A stretch of 64,000 bases of DNA from contig MSED01000006.1 of NCBI GenBank assembly GCA_002099365.1, positions 1,488,001-1,552,000 of the forward strand, read 5' to 3'. The DNA comes from Phialophora verrucosa. Its lineage: Eukaryota; Ascomycota; Eurotiomycetes; Chaetothyriales; Herpotrichiellaceae. Below are positions 52,831 through 64,000 of this stretch, piece by piece (the first letter of the stretch is position 1; every line of letters starts with the position of its first letter). The position numbers and the translations under genes are program-made. Under the pieces are notes generated by a model, which worked only from the letters and a program-made list of their open reading frames with translations, was not told the DNA's origin and did no database searches.

Positions 52831-54392
52831 CTATGGCTTCCTCTCATGCACCAACCTCCCTCCCACCCACACCCTCCTCACATTCCTGTCATCGCCATTC
52901 CATACCCACTTGGCCACTCGGTTCTCCCAATTCTCCCAACCGAAGATATCAACTCCCGTCTCATCGACCTCACCCGTCTCGTCAACATCCCCCAGAACAA
53001 TCTCTTGCGCATCCCACAGCATGCCCTTCTCGAAGCCTCCTAACCGACCTTCCATGCGCACCACCTTCGCGCCCCCCATCGTAGCAAGCCACAGTCCGTC
53101 CGCAACACTCAGATTAAACCGACTATTCCCACCCCCGAGGAAACCCACATGGCGACTCACTATACAAGCGTTTCGCACCGCATCAAGGATACTGGGACTG
53201 TACCCGCCGCTAACGTCCGTGCCTAAGCCCACATCAAGGCCCGCATCTAGCATTTCCCTCACAGGACACAGTCCGCTGCCCAACGCACTGTTGCTTGCCG
53301 GACAATGACTGATTTTCGAGTTCCTTGCCTTGACCAGCGCCATCTCCTCTTTACTCAAGTGCACTGCATGCGCCAATATCGTCCGCGGCGTTAACAAGCC
53401 GTGATGATCGTAGACACCGGCATAACTCCCCTGCTCCGGAAACATCTCCTTGACCAATTTGACTTCGTTCAGATTCTCCGATATGTGCGTTTGGATGCGC
53501 AAATCCTCTTCCTTGGCTAATGCACCCAGTTGTGATAACGTCTCAGGCAAGCAGCTGGGCGCGAACCTCGGGGTGATGATATGCGCCAGTCTCTCGCCCG
53601 TGGGATCGAGTTCCCTGCAGAATGCGATGCTCGCTTTCGTGTTTGCCATGGTTTGCTCGGTGCTTTCATCCCGATAGTAGTCGGGACAAGTCTCAGGGCG
53701 GTCCATGCATACCCGGCCGATATACGCTCGCTGGCCCTTCTTGAAAGCGATTTCGGCCAGGAGGTTGGTTGCCTCGAGGTGGATGGTCGCGTAGTATGAA
53801 GCGGTTGTGGTGCCGTGGGAGAGTGTCCTTGAGATGACCCGGTTGTAGACCGCTTTAGCCCGGGCGAGGGGATCTGGAGGCGAGCTTGAGTCTCTGTACA
53901 TAGGTGACTTGGGGTTGCCCAGCGACGATTCCAGCGGGAAGGTGTATGTTGTTAGCCAGTCCAGGAGCGTCGACTTCCCGAATATGCCGGCGTTGGGGTA
54001 TTGTGGTGCGTGGATGTGAGTATCTGCGATGGACACATTAGCATCGTGGTTCACAGTCCCGCGCTGGTGATCTGCTTTCGTCAAGCCTTCCGACGCCACC
54101 GGCGCCAATATTGCACCACAACATCGTCTTGCTTAGGCGCACGCAACTCCAGCACTTCAGACTTACCTATGAACCCAGGAAAGAAGAACCCCGTCTCTTT
54201 GGCCGTAACCACCGGAGCCTCAACGCCGAGCTTGCCAACCGCATCCTCGGGACCCCTGACACTCCAATTTGCCTTCTCAATAACACCGCCGCCGTCAGTC
54301 CGGTCCACAAGCACGGCGCCCGTCCTAATCAGAAGCTCATCAGGCTTCGGCGTGGATATAAACCGTCCGTAGTAAATTCGTTTCTGCGTCAT
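52831..54392 (-). CDS. Guanine deaminase
   Basis: Purine salvage enzyme converting guanine to xanthine and ammonia (zinc amidohydrolase). Two exons on the minus strand: 54392-54167 and 54023-52831 (143-nt intron, GTAAGT..GCAG), 472 aa. Landmarks: KRIYYGRFISTPKPDEL at the start; FFFPGFIDTHIHAPQYPNAG with the zinc HxH, rebuilt by the intron; SHGTTTASYYATIH; RAYIGRVCMDRPETCPDYYR; ITPRFAPSC; IQTHISEN (His); LAHAVHLS (His); ISHCPASNSAL; and GLGTDVSGGYSPSILDA (zinc Asp). All metal ligands are present. The C-terminal part is acidic with a DETGEVDETGVD repeat. It is transcribed on the same strand as its right-hand neighbour TOF1. Confidence 0.96.
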
Positions 54393-55029
54393 TTCGTTCT
54401 ACCGGTAGAAAACCCTGCCACAGCTTCAAGAGGGGCCGGAGGTGACAGCGTAGCAGGGTGTGAACAAGAGAGGAGCAAAGAAGGTAAGAAACTAAATCTA
54501 TCACGTCTATAGAAATGATTGTAGTGCTTATCAGAAACACCAAGCAAACAAGCAAAAGCAAAAGCAAAGAGGCTTCAATGGGCGACGTACGCCAGCCAAT
54601 CGGCGCTGTGGGTTGAACATTTCGGCGGATCCCGACGACAATGACGAGGTTCGTTCTGTCGAGGGGGGGTGTGCAAGTACTGTGTATATTCTGTTCAAGT
54701 CCATGCCGGCGGTATCATTCTTCTCTCATAGCACTCGTGGATTCTGCCAATTGTCATCTATTCTCATCTTATCCACTTCACGAATTCGTCGCATTCGTCG
54801 CATCCCCACCAACTTTCAAGCTGTTGTCCAAAGAGCCTGAAGCAGGTCTACAAACCGGAAACACTCATCGATGCATTAATGAATGACGCAAAAATGGAGT
54901 GTGCGAGGGAACGCGCAAGACTCGGACGATATCACGCAAGGCTGCCATAGAATCAACATCGGTCGTGTCCCGGCTCGGAACAGTTGGCATTGTGACAGGA
55001 GCATCCTGTGGTGCACTGATATTCATAAC
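54393..55029. other. Intergenic region
   Basis: Promoter of guanine deaminase and 3' flank of TOF1. Short frames only, no recognised gene. Confidence 0.5.
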
Positions 55030-58000
55030 TCACTCGTCATCGTCGCTATCAATAATGAAACCAGCCCTGATTCTCTGACGTGGTTTCGCTGCGGGGACCA
55101 CGTCGTCATCCTCGTCGCTGCCGAACGCGCCAACATCCGCTTGCGTGGCCTTGCCTGTCGGGCGCGCTCGGTTATAGTCCATCTCAAGCTTCGATCCATC
55201 AGCTATCCTGATGTCAGGTGTTGTACTCCGGGATGACATGGGTGTATCATCCTCCTCTGCCTCCTCCGTATCCGATGTCCTTCCACCACTTCGTGGCTGC
55301 GATGATGCTGTCTCAAGTTGATCGTCGACATCAGCCATCAGCAGATCAACATCGCTCTCATCGCTCTCCTGATCATCTTCGACATGCGGCCCTGCTTTCT
55401 TCTTGCGTTTGGCTGCAGGGCCGGTGGCCTGTCCTTCCTGCTGACGAAGCTTCGCCTCGATGTCGGCTTGAAACCTCTGTCGCAATTTCTCTTCTTTCTC
55501 GAAGAATAGACGATCTTTCTCTTCATCGGACTCGTCGTCACTGTCTCGGATGTACGCTTCACTCTTGATTTTGCGGCGCCTCTCCAGTTCAGCAGCAGCT
55601 CGCTTGTTTCTCCTTCGAGCTGCAGCCTCTTCATCAACCTCATCAGCACCGTCGTCATCATCTTCACCCCGCTTTCTCTTCTGTCTGGCCTTGAGCTCTG
55701 CGATGATGTTCTTCGTTCTCTTCGGCCGGGGGTTATCAGGGAATAAGAAGTCCTCTTCGCCCTCCGAGTCGTCGATGAACCCATCCCTTGGCGCGTCTTC
55801 CCCGTCTTCATAACTCTTCTTGTTCTTGTTATTGGCACGGCGAATCATGTCTTCGGCATCTTCATTCTCGTCAGTTGCCTGCCACGGTGACTGCTCGTAT
55901 TGTTCCACAGTGGCCTTGTGGACCCCCAGCTGACCAGCAGGCACGCTTCCAGGCACAATCCAGCTTGCTCCAAGCACATCCTCTTCTCCAAGCATTTCGA
56001 ACTCAACCAGCCGCATCAACAGCTTCAGGTGTCCATCCCGGAACATGGCAATTTTGATGTCCTCCGAGGTAGGATGAACCGTCACGGATGTAGGCTTGCC
56101 GACATGGACATCCTCAGGGAGAGTCTCGCCGTCCTTTTCTGCAGTCTCAGCCATTGCCGCTTTCCGTGTCTCGGCCTCGGCCTCCCAGGCGTGTCGCTCG
56201 TCGAAAGCTTTGCCTAACATATGCTTGATCCACTGCACGAGCTCAGCCTTGCCATCTTTTATGAGCACTGTTACGACAATCCCAATTTGTTCCTTGATGT
56301 CTCGTCCTGGTGCGGGTTTGACTTCCAGGTCGGCAGGAGCTCGAGTGGTCGAAACAGTTTGTTTCTCCTGCCCGAACTCGAGATAGTATAATGTGGCGTT
56401 GATCTTGCTGAACAGCATCTCCACGAACAGTTCGGGCCTCTGATGCAGCTTTTTGAACATTTTCTTGAAAAGCTGTCTGGAGAATTCCGACCAGTCCATA
56501 TACATTGCATGGTTCTTCTCCAGCCCGTCCGGACCGTTGATGATCTTGTAGAAAAGGGCGATGATGTCGACGCGGTACAGTAAGACGGCCAGATCCTGCT
56601 TGAATGCAACTCGGTAAAAAAATCGGTGCGCCCTCTTCAACTGCTCCGTGCTGAGATCTCGATAGAAGGTGAGCAGCGACACAAACGTGTTGACAGAGTT
56701 CTGGGTCGAGAACCTCGCAGCGAAGCGGTTGAAGTCGAATTTTCGTTCTTTGGACACTTGCACAACGTCTGCGATGTCCTCATTTTCGGAGTCCTCGTCG
56801 TCTACGGCAGGATCATCGCCTGCTTCTGGGGCCTGCTTCCTCTCTTCTTTCCGCTTCTTCCTGGCTCTTCGCCGCGACCGTATCTGCAGGTCGACATTCT
56901 CCTTCGAATATCGTTCCAACATGCGCAAGAAGACGTGCGAGAGCTCAGTGGACGCGTCGAGATACCCAAATCCTTGGTCTTTGTATTCTTTGAGTATCGA
57001 GACGATCCTCTCATGCGTCGTCTCTTCATAGAATATCCTGTTCTGAATATTGTCTGCGATCTCTTGGTCTTCTTCCAGAGGGCTCTGGGCCATCTCTTGC
57101 ACGGTAAGAAGAATCTGTGTGAAGCAGCGCATGCTCGCATTCAAATCCTGCCACTCTTTGTTGTCGAATGAAATCTGCATGAAGCGGTTGAGCATAATGA
57201 ATGTTTCTTGGTTGAGTACTGCTGCCACAAGAGAGAAGCTTTCGTCGCTCAACTCTGCTCGGACCTTTTCGGGCTTGACCTCTTTCTTTCGTGTCTCCCG
57301 ACGTATCCGTTCGGCCTCAAGAAACCATGCCACAGCATAGAAGAATTGGCGATAATTGACATCAGTCAAGCGTTCCGCTTCACGCTCAATGGCTTTACGA
57401 AGATGTGTGAAAAAGGGGTTAAAGCCGGAATCGAGGAACTCCTCCACGAAGTTTCGGAGCTTCTCGGTAGCTGAGTCGGTAAGCTGCGTCTTGCGGTCGA
57501 AGTCGTGAATGGTGTGGTCGAGGTCTTTGCGTCTCTGCTGCGGCTTGTTCCATTTCTTCGTCTTGTCCATGTTGAACAGGGCTTGTTGGTCATCTTTCAA
57601 GTTGTCTTGACCCGAAACAGCTGACATCTTTTCTCCTTCGCGTTTCACCCATACCATGGTTCCAAATCGGCCGTGCCTGCTCCATTGGTGCTTCTTTGCG
57701 TCTCTGTTCTTGCCCTCTTCTACGGCCAGGACAGCACCGAGGTCTGTCACCCCGCGAGTCTTCCGTTCTTGCTGGGTCATCCACAGGCTCTTTGGATTCA
57801 CGCCCTTGATCAGATTAAAGATGATATCCAAGACAATGACGTCCTGTAGGTTGAAGTCGTCTCCCATGTTTGAGCAGATGGTCAGGAGCACGGCAAACAC
57901 ATCCTGATCCCGGAATGCCTCGATAGTGGCGGACCTTGAGACCTCCATGTCCAATCCCTGGCTAGGTAGGTTCGGGAGCTGCTGGATGACGGCGACGTTG

Positions 58001-58620
58001 CGGAAAAAGTACAGCATAAGCTTGAGGATGCCTTCGTCTCTACTTGTCCTTTCGTCTCTTGCAACAGCAATTGAGGGCAGCCCGACCCGCACCACTTGTC
58101 GCAGGATACTACTACTATCACAGCCCAAGATGGCGGCCTTGTAGATGACCTGGGCCTGCTGAATATATGGCGTATGACGGTGATGGTTGGCGGTCATTTC
58201 TCCCCCGGTCTCCAACGGCCAAGTCAAAGGAACGAGGACTTCCAAGCACGCGAGTGCAACTCTTGCTTTCAGTCTGTTCTCCTTACCGTCTTCTGGCCAC
58301 GATGCGAGGATAGGAATGAGGTCCCCACCGACCAGCTTCGCTTCCGCCAAACATCTTGCGACATCCAGTCGGTTGTTTTTCTCGTCGTATAGTTTCAGCC
58401 ATCTTTTAAGGTCTCGTAGCACTGCAAGCGCATCGTCGCCCAGGACATAACGGCCGTCCTCGTCGGTGCTGCTCCCTCCGAGCTACTTGTTGTTAGATAT
58501 GTCCGGATCTCAATAGAGGGATGAACCTACGGCGTTGACCAGGCTGTAGACATATGCCCGGACTTCAGGGTCGATAGTTTGAGCCTTGGTAAAAGGATTG
58601 TCCTCCTCCATGGAGCCCAT
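55030..58620 (-). CDS. TOF1: Timeless/Tof1/Swi1 replication fork protection protein
   Basis: Nuclear protein that works with Csm3/Swi3 (Tipin) to stabilise stalled forks, pausing and checkpoint signalling. Exons 58620-58531 and 58482-55030 (48-nt intron, GTAGGT..AGTAG), 1180 aa. N-terminus MGSMEEDNPFTKAQTIDPEV. The conserved TIMELESS domain covers about residues 30-330: GRYVLGDDALAVLRDLKRWL, RDLKRWLKLYDEKNNRLDVA, LDIIFNLIKGVNPKSLWM (the classical 'hFylfrg' site) and GRFGTMVWVK. The middle contains a long helical region, and the C-terminal third is highly acidic and basic (DDDDGADEVDEEAAARRRNK), as in all Tof1 proteins. The protein ends RIRAGFIIDSDDDE. It diverges from a mitochondrial hydroxyacyl-CoA dehydrogenase with only about 290 bp between starts. 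Confidence 0.96.
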
Positions 58621-58908
58621 TCTGTTCAATCGTACATGGTTGTTGAGGACGTAATTGCGTAGCTGGTCTTGATTCAAACGCGACAAAGTCGCAGTGACAC
58701 TGGAACGCGTCGAGACGCGTACGAGTCAGAATCCCGCGCGCCACGTCGGGCCACTGACTTTGGACCTCGGCGCGGTTATTCCCGGCTGAAGGTCCAGGTC
58801 CTCCGAACTACAACGGCGCAGGCTTGAAGGAGGAATCTCGGCGTTGCTAGAGCTTCAATTAAAAGACTGCGTTCTTGTCATTGCAATTCCGCAATTGGGA
58901 GTACAGCT

Positions 58909-59964
58909 GTGCACGACTCATTTCCTATGGCTGCGCTGTCGAGGTTGCCGTCCAGACTGATGGCGTCGTCAAAGTCGCAGGTCGCCTCTCAGAGGCTTGC
59001 TTCACTCAATCGCCAATTTAGCTCCTCGCCCGCGAAAGCATTTGAAGTGAAGAAGCTCGGCGTTATCGGCGCTGGGCAGATGGTATGCCGCAAAGTGCAA
59101 AGGGTCTCGTTCGAAGCTGATCATCCGTAGGGCTTAGGAATTGCCCTCGTCGCCGCTCAGAAGGCCCAAGTTCCGGTGACCCTAGTCGACAACTCACAGC
59201 AATCCCTCGAAAAGGGCCTTGCCTTTGCCGATAAATTGCTGGCAAAGGATGTCCAGAAACAAAGGATCACCGAAGAGATCGCAAAGGCCACGAGAGAAAG
59301 ATTAAAATCTACCACGAACATTTCAGATCTTTCGGATGTGGACATGGTCATCGAGGCCGTCCCTGAAATCCCTTCTCTCAAGGAGAAGATATTTGCAGAG
59401 TTAGCCCAAGTATGTCCTAAACACGCCATTCTGGCCACAAACACGTCGAGTATCAGCATCACAAGGATCGCGAGGGCCACGACAAACGATCCTACGGATA
59501 CGCAGGCATCCTCTCGGGTTGTGTCCACGCATTTCATGAACCCCGTCCCCGTGCAGAAGGGTGTGGAGATCATCTCCGGCCTGCAGACCTCTCCAGAAAC
59601 CGTGGCGGCCGCAATTGCATTTTGTGAGAAGATGGGCAAAGTTGCTTCTGTCTCGGCAGACAGCCCGGGGTTTCTCGCGAATAGGATACTGATGCCATAC
59701 ATCAACGAAGCAATCATCTGCTTGGAGACTGGCGTGGGGACAAAGGAAGATATTGATAATATCATGAAGAATGGCACGAACGTGCCCATGGGTCCGCTTA
59801 CGTTGGCCGACTTCATTGGCCTGGACACTTGTTTGGCCATCATGGAGACCTTACATGCCGGGCTGGGTGACAGCAAGTACAGACCCAGCGTGCTGTTACG
59901 GCAGTATGTGGATGCTGGGTGGTTGGGGAAGAAGAGCGGGAGAGGATTTTACGAGTATAAATAA
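58909..59964 (+). CDS. Mitochondrial 3-hydroxyacyl-CoA (3-hydroxybutyryl-CoA) dehydrogenase
   Basis: NAD-dependent step of beta-oxidation. Two exons, 58909-59082 and 59131-59964 (48-nt intron, GTATGC..CGTAG), 335 aa; the second ATG at 58927 (MAALSRLPSRLMASSKS) gives a neat mitochondrial presequence and may be the true start. Landmarks: KLGVIGAGQMGLGIALVA (Rossmann, split by the intron), VTLVDNS, DMVIEAVPEI, ATNTSSISIT, STHFMNPVPVQKGVEII (catalytic His), DSPGFLANRILMPYINEAI, NVPMGPLTLADFIGLDTCL and GWLGKKSGRGFYEY. All are standard for short-chain 3-hydroxyacyl-CoA dehydrogenases; the length excludes a multifunctional enzyme. The acyl-CoA dehydrogenase at the right edge of the window could act in the same kind of pathway. 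Confidence 0.96.
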
Positions 59965-60141
59965 ATTAGGTGGATGCGTTCGCGGTGCCGGAGCATTACT
60001 GGTGATCATGAGTGCGTCGCGAATTGAAAAAATTCATGTCTGGCTGTCTTCTGTCCTTCGTTCCCCGGTGCATGAATCGTATTGTACCTCATACGCCTCC
60101 TTCGAGCATCCCATCAGCGAGCCCCAGGTGATGTCTTGGTA

Positions 60142-60570
60142 TCATGGATTTTGCTCCATTGCGCGCCGAAGGAGGTCGGTGTCAAGGTAGGCGCGAACTC
60201 TCACAATCTTGCCCTTTTGAAATTTACAGACCCAAACATACCCCATATCATACCTCAACCCGTTCTTGCAGACGGCATTGATAGCCCCTAGTTCCACTGC
60301 CACCTCGCCATGGATGTCGTCTCCCTCGCCATCCAGCGTTCCAATGACGTTTCTGACTTCCAACCTCAATGGCTCTGTGAGGACTCTCTCTCTAAGCACC
60401 TTCAACGTGTTGTTGACAAAGTCTTGCTTGCCGCTGTATTTGCGCGACATTGGGGAGTGGCCCATGATGGTCCAGTCGACGTCATCTGCAATGAGATCGA
60501 TAGTCTCTTGTTGACGGCCCTGTACGGACAGAGGTTCAAAGAGGGCGCGGACGTCTGGTTTGTTTGCCAT
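60142..60570 (-). CDS. SnoaL-like (NTF2-fold) protein
   Basis: 142 aa, single exon. The start MANKPDVRALFEPLSVQGRQ (60570) is preferred; an upstream ATG at 60657 would only add a low-quality extension. The NTF2-like fold shows an N-terminal helix (QETIDLIADDVDWTIMG), a Ser-Pro turn, SGKQDFVNNTLKVLRERV, then strands RLEVRNVIGTLDG, EVAVELGAINA, MGYVWVCKFQKGKIVRVRAY and LDTDLLRRA. These match the 'yvwvfrf.dGKIvevReYlDt' end of SnoaL-like proteins. Such proteins include polyketide cyclases, small dehydratases and proteins without known activity. No secondary-metabolite gene lies beside it, so the role is open. Confidence 0.85.
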   Translation of the reverse strand: MANKPDVRALFEPLSVQGRQQETIDLIADDVDWTIMGHSPMSRKYSGKQDFVNNTLKVLRERVLTEPLRLEVRNVIGTLDGEGDDIHGEVAVELGAINAVCKNGLRYDMGYVWVCKFQKGKIVRVRAYLDTDLLRRAMEQNP

Positions 60571-61446
60571 GGTCGAGAGTTCTAGATATGTGGTTCGAGG
60601 ACGTGAGAAGGGCGACAAGAATGCATGGATAGGAAGTTTTGTACAGTTAAGATACATAATGGGGTCATACTTGCCTCGGCCGTACTTGTGTACCTGTGCC
60701 TAATGTCCTCGTCTGTCTCCGCACCAGTATTTGAATGTGAGATCTTTCAACCCCCAAAGGTACGTAACACACAGTCATTATAAGCACCACATCCAAGTAT
60801 TACGTCAATGATCGCCTGATTGAGATGAATCGAAAGGGTGGTCAGGTACGGGGATGTCCCCGCGCGCTGAGTGCAGGCTCCCCTAAAATGCTAACATTGC
60901 CTCTTCTCCCATATGTTCTAAAAGAATATTCCGTGCCGCAAACGCTTGTAGACAATTCACGCTGAGCACCGCGCTATGCACAGAAGACTGACCAAGGCAT
61001 AGGGATGGACGGAGATGGCCCGCCACGATAAGCTCGCTACTACGCCATGGCGCGAGGGTCATTGAAGTGTGGTGTAACAGGAATGATAATTCTTCACCAC
61101 GGCCCTGATTCCCATATCAGAGGGCAATTCAAGTTTTGAGCATTTCAGTCACCAACAGCAGAATAAAGAACAGACGATGAATAATAACTTTGGGTTAATA
61201 TCTGTCTTGGAACAAGCTATGGTCTCGGGATCGACTCGAGCTTCTCAAGAAACTCAAGAGCTGAATCAAATGCATGACATCTCAAGACGCCGTAGGCAAG
61301 CTGGCCAATTTCCATTCCGTGCTGGTTCCCGCAATAATGCTATACCCAATGCCACCGCCAACAATAACGCCCGCTAGTCCCAAAAATCATCCATGCATCG
61401 GCATGATAGTATAGTACATGATTCCAACTCCCAGCACGTCGAATCC
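60571..61446. other. Intergenic region
   Basis: A plus-strand 66-codon frame (61177-61377) has no similarity or good context. Nothing else recognised. Confidence 0.45.
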
Positions 61447-61968
61447 TTACTTCCTGTTGAAGAAACTGCTGGCCACAGAGCCTAATCCACTGGGACTCGA
61501 CCCGAAACTCTGGCCGTTGGCGCTAGCACTATCGCGATAGCCATGCTTATTCTGCTTGCCGTGCTTGCCATGTTTCTTTCCCTTCTTCGCATAATCCTCA
61601 GTCAAAGACCCGAGGATCGCTCCGCCCAGTGCGCCCAGCACACCGTGCCCGACCTTGTGTCCGCCGAACGCACCGGCTGCACCACCGGCCGCAGCGCCGA
61701 GGAGGCCACGGTCGGCTTCTGGGCCTTGGACACCGGGCTGGCCGTCGTAGTACGACGTGTTTGTGCCGAAGCCGGATTGAGGGTACGAGCCTCGAGTGTC
61801 AGGGTAGTAGTTCTGCGGGTTGTGATAAGATTGTTGGGATGGGTCGGAGAAGCCACCGGTTGGGTATGATGAGGTTTGGGGTTGTTGTTGGTACTGATAT
61901 TGGTTGTTATTATTATAGTCGTACCCGCCGTTGGTGTAGGCGTAGTGTTGGTCGTAAGGGCCGGACAT
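61447..61968 (-). CDS. Tyr/Gln/Gly-rich protein with glycine-zipper segment
   Basis: 173 aa from MSGPYDQHYAYTNGGYDYNN. The first 90 residues are low complexity, rich in Tyr, Asn, Gln and Ser. A glycine-zipper-like segment follows (GLLGAAAGGAAGAFGGHKVG, then GVLGALGGAILGSLTEDY), then a Lys/His/Gly-rich stretch (KKGKKHGKHGKQNKHGY) and a Ser-rich end. Small fungal proteins of this build (prion-like N-terminus plus glycine zipper) are common and often stress-induced, but their function is unknown. An in-frame ATG much further upstream (62298) would add an implausible leader. Confidence 0.78.
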   Translation of the reverse strand: MSGPYDQHYAYTNGGYDYNNNNQYQYQQQPQTSSYPTGGFSDPSQQSYHNPQNYYPDTRGSYPQSGFGTNTSYYDGQPGVQGPEADRGLLGAAAGGAAGAFGGHKVGHGVLGALGGAILGSLTEDYAKKGKKHGKHGKQNKHGYRDSASANGQSFGSSPSGLGSVASSFFNRK

Positions 61969-63107
61969 GTTGATTTGGTTTGATTTGATGTGTTGGGTTG
62001 GGTTGGTGGAGTGTACGAGGGCTCGGTAGAGAGAAAGGGTTGAGGTTGGTAAGTCCCAAGAAGATTGTGTTTTGATATTTCGATGGCTTGACTGGACTGG
62101 AGTGGTACAAGTGATGATATGGAATGGAAAGCAAAACAAAATATCCAGACTTACCGAGACGGTTATATAGTGTTTGTTCTCACTTCGAAGATCGACGCCT
62201 GCCTGGTCAATAAGGAGCGAGATACTCGTACATGCAGAACCGGCCGGGCTGCATGTACAAGGAGGCAGAGGCTCGCCCCTCCCAGCCATACAGAACACGC
62301 GGCAGCCTCACAGCCTTCCTTGGACTCTTGCTCCGCAAGCAATCATGTGTCCTCTCAATCAATGTTCTGGAATCCTGCTGAATTCGCTCGAAGAGGCCCA
62401 AATCCGCGGGGAGATGATGGCATCGATGAAGTAAGGCGGATTTGGGACGTCGGGAGATGATGTGATTGGTGTGGCGCAGTCAAGGAAGGGACCCGAGCTG
62501 TGGTTGTGGTTCGCCGTAGAAGAGGCGCAGTCTGCGCAGCTGCAAGGCTCCAAAGCCCACGAGGCTGTGCAGGGGAGACCGAAACCTCCCCGACTCGCCA
62601 CAACCTCATCTCTAACGAATCGCCTGCTCCTCTCCACGTTCTCCTTCTACGCGACGAAGATCATTCGCAAGGCACTACTCGTACGAGTACGAGTACTGTT
62701 GATGCATCACTCGTGGTTTCTGCCTAAGGGTCTGTCCCGCACAATGATTGGTCCAGCTTACATGAGGATATGCAAGCTTCTGAATCCGTTGGAGCCATGG
62801 CGGTTTGCACAGCACAAGACGAGTACTGTGTAGGGATGTGCAGTGGGAATCTGCCTGACCTACCCGATCTTCAGTACAGACCCAGCTCAGCTGAACTGGT
62901 ACGAGGTAGAGCTTGCAAGACCCCGGACTTGTACAATGCGGACTACCAAAGATAACCGAAGTGCATCTCCAGACAACGCGCAGGTTTGAGATTTCACTTA
63001 GTGCTTAATGCTTCTTGTTCCTGTTCCCTTCGACGCTTGCATGTCTAACTCTTTGGGCTGACAAAAGCGGACAAGGAGGCAAGCACAACAATGACCTTCT
63101 GTTCATT
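61969..63107. other. Intergenic region
   Basis: About 1.1 kb with no supported gene. A short GTACGAGTACGAGTAC repeat lies at about 62679-62696. Confidence 0.5.
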
Positions 63108-64000
63108 TCAATAGGACTTTGGCAGGCCAAGCACCTTCTCTCCAATGTAATTTTTGATCATCTCTCTGCTGACGGGGGCGATCCGCGGTATCATGATCTC
63201 CCTCAGATACCTCTCGACATGGTACTCTTTCGCATAACCCATCCCGCCGTGCGTCATGACAGCCCTTTCACAAGCTCGGAAGGCCGCCTCGGCGGCCAGG
63301 TATTTCGCGGCATTGGCGTATTCACCTGTCTCGTATCCGGCATCATACATCCTGGCAGCTTGATAGATCACCAGCCTAGCAGCTTCAAGCTCCATCCAGC
63401 TCTCCGCTAGAGGATGCTGAATGGCTTGATTCTGCCCGATCGGCCTCCCAAATACTCTCCTCTCCCCAGCATACAGCGCCGCTCTCCTCAAGGCCGCGAA
63501 CCCTATCCCCAATGCTTCGGCGGCAATCAAGATTCTTTCCGCATTCATTCCGTGCATGATCATCTTGAATCCATTGCCTTCCTCCCCAATCAAGTCCTCC
63601 CTCGGAATCTTCCATCCATCAAAGAACAATGTATTCGAGTCAACAGCCGCCCTCCCCATCTTGGGAATCTCCTTCACTTCCACCTGCGACCGATCAAGAT
63701 CCGTGTAAAACAGACTCAAGCCCTGACTCGGCTTCTTGACCTCTTCCAACGGAGTCGTCCTAGCAAGGATGAGAATCTTCTCCGCGACCTGCGCAGTGGA
63801 GATCCAGATCTTCTGCCCACTCAGTCTATACTCTTCTCCATCTCTTACCGCGCTCGATTGCAATCGTAAGGTGTCCAGTCCTGTATTCGGCTCCGTAACG
63901 CCAAAACAAGCCCTCTCCTTTCCCTCGATCAAGGGCGTTAACATCCGTCGTTTCTGTTCCTCGGTTCCGAATTTCCTTACGGGCTCTAACCCGAAGATAT
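63108..64000 (-). CDS. Acyl-CoA dehydrogenase, C-terminal part (N-terminus beyond the window)
   Basis: Flavin-dependent enzyme that introduces a double bond into acyl-CoA. The frame is open to the right edge, beginning inside FGLEPVRKFGTEEQKRR, so 5' exons lie outside the window. Landmarks: ACFGVTEPNTGLDTLRLQS (FAD/substrate segment), GQKIWISTAQVAEKILILAR, DNTLFFDG-like NTLFFDGWKIPREDLIGEEG, NAERILIAAEALGIGFAALR, RRVFGRPIGQNQAIQHPLAE (FAD domain), and the C-terminal THGGMGYAKEYHVERYLREI, then VSREMIKNYIGEKVLGLP. These are the usual middle and C-terminal blocks. The exact acyl chain cannot be judged. Confidence 0.95.
   Translation of the reverse strand, partial: IFGLEPVRKFGTEEQKRRMLTPLIEGKERACFGVTEPNTGLDTLRLQSSAVRDGEEYRLSGQKIWISTAQVAEKILILARTTPLEEVKKPSQGLSLFYTDLDRSQVEVKEIPKMGRAAVDSNTLFFDGWKIPREDLIGEEGNGFKMIMHGMNAERILIAAEALGIGFAALRRAALYAGERRVFGRPIGQNQAIQHPLAESWMELEAARLVIYQAARMYDAGYETGEYANAAKYLAAEAAFRACERAVMTHGGMGYAKEYHVERYLREIMIPRIAPVSREMIKNYIGEKVLGLPKSY

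Noticed and set aside
1..64000. CRISPR arrays, bacterial operons or insertion sequences
   Set aside because: None seen; the intron-rich eukaryotic genes exclude a prokaryotic reading. The tandem repeats found (81 bp, 23 bp, about 135 bp) are coding or derived from coding DNA.

Overview
The window is nuclear DNA of a filamentous ascomycete (Pezizomycotina). Most genes are split by short introns of about 45-130 nt with GT..AG ends and CTRAY-like branch sites. Orthologues of standard fungal genes are present: VPS74, NTE1, TOF1/SWI1, mitoribosomal MRP4, guanine deaminase and fumarylacetoacetase. A Eurotiomycete-like genome is plausible, but I cannot fix the order from sequence alone. Gene models below were spliced by eye. 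Exon coordinates are given where frame, splice sites and family similarity agree.

Left part (1-13 kb): a catabolic group holds fumarylacetoacetase, an ABM-domain protein and an aldehyde dehydrogenase, next to a decayed fragment of homogentisate 1,2-dioxygenase. This looks like a tyrosine/phenylacetate-type cluster that has lost one member here. VPS74, a Ser/Arg-rich repeat protein with a compensated frame change, a cupin protein and a short-chain dehydrogenase follow.

Centre left (13.8-24.1 kb): the most interesting region is a ribosomally synthesised peptide (RiPP) gene cluster of the ustiloxin/dikaritin type. It has three UstYa-like (DUF3328) genes with paired HxxHC motifs, a membrane-anchored S10 serine carboxypeptidase, a secreted precursor, and an acyltransferase-3 membrane protein. 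The precursor carries four identical YPLFRYSPGLEE cores, each preceded by a Lys-Arg site. The likely flow is: signal peptidase, then Kex2-type cleavage after KR, carboxypeptidase trimming, UstYa-type oxidative cyclisation of Tyr/Phe side chains, and possibly acylation. I do not recognise the core sequence.

Middle (24-44 kb): a secreted Cys-rich protein; a heavily broken M6 metalloprotease pseudogene with a 23-bp tandem repeat; an amidase; an AAAP amino acid transporter; a Zn2Cys6 regulator; a small Cys-rich N-terminus protein; MRP4 (with a GC-AG intron); an RNase H protein; and a GPI-type surface protein.

Right part (44-64 kb): mostly conserved housekeeping or metabolic genes. These are a zinc alcohol/butanediol dehydrogenase, an SDR, NTE1, guanine deaminase, TOF1, a mitochondrial 3-hydroxyacyl-CoA dehydrogenase, a SnoaL-like protein, a Gly/Tyr/Gln-rich protein and the C-terminal part of an acyl-CoA dehydrogenase that runs off the right edge.
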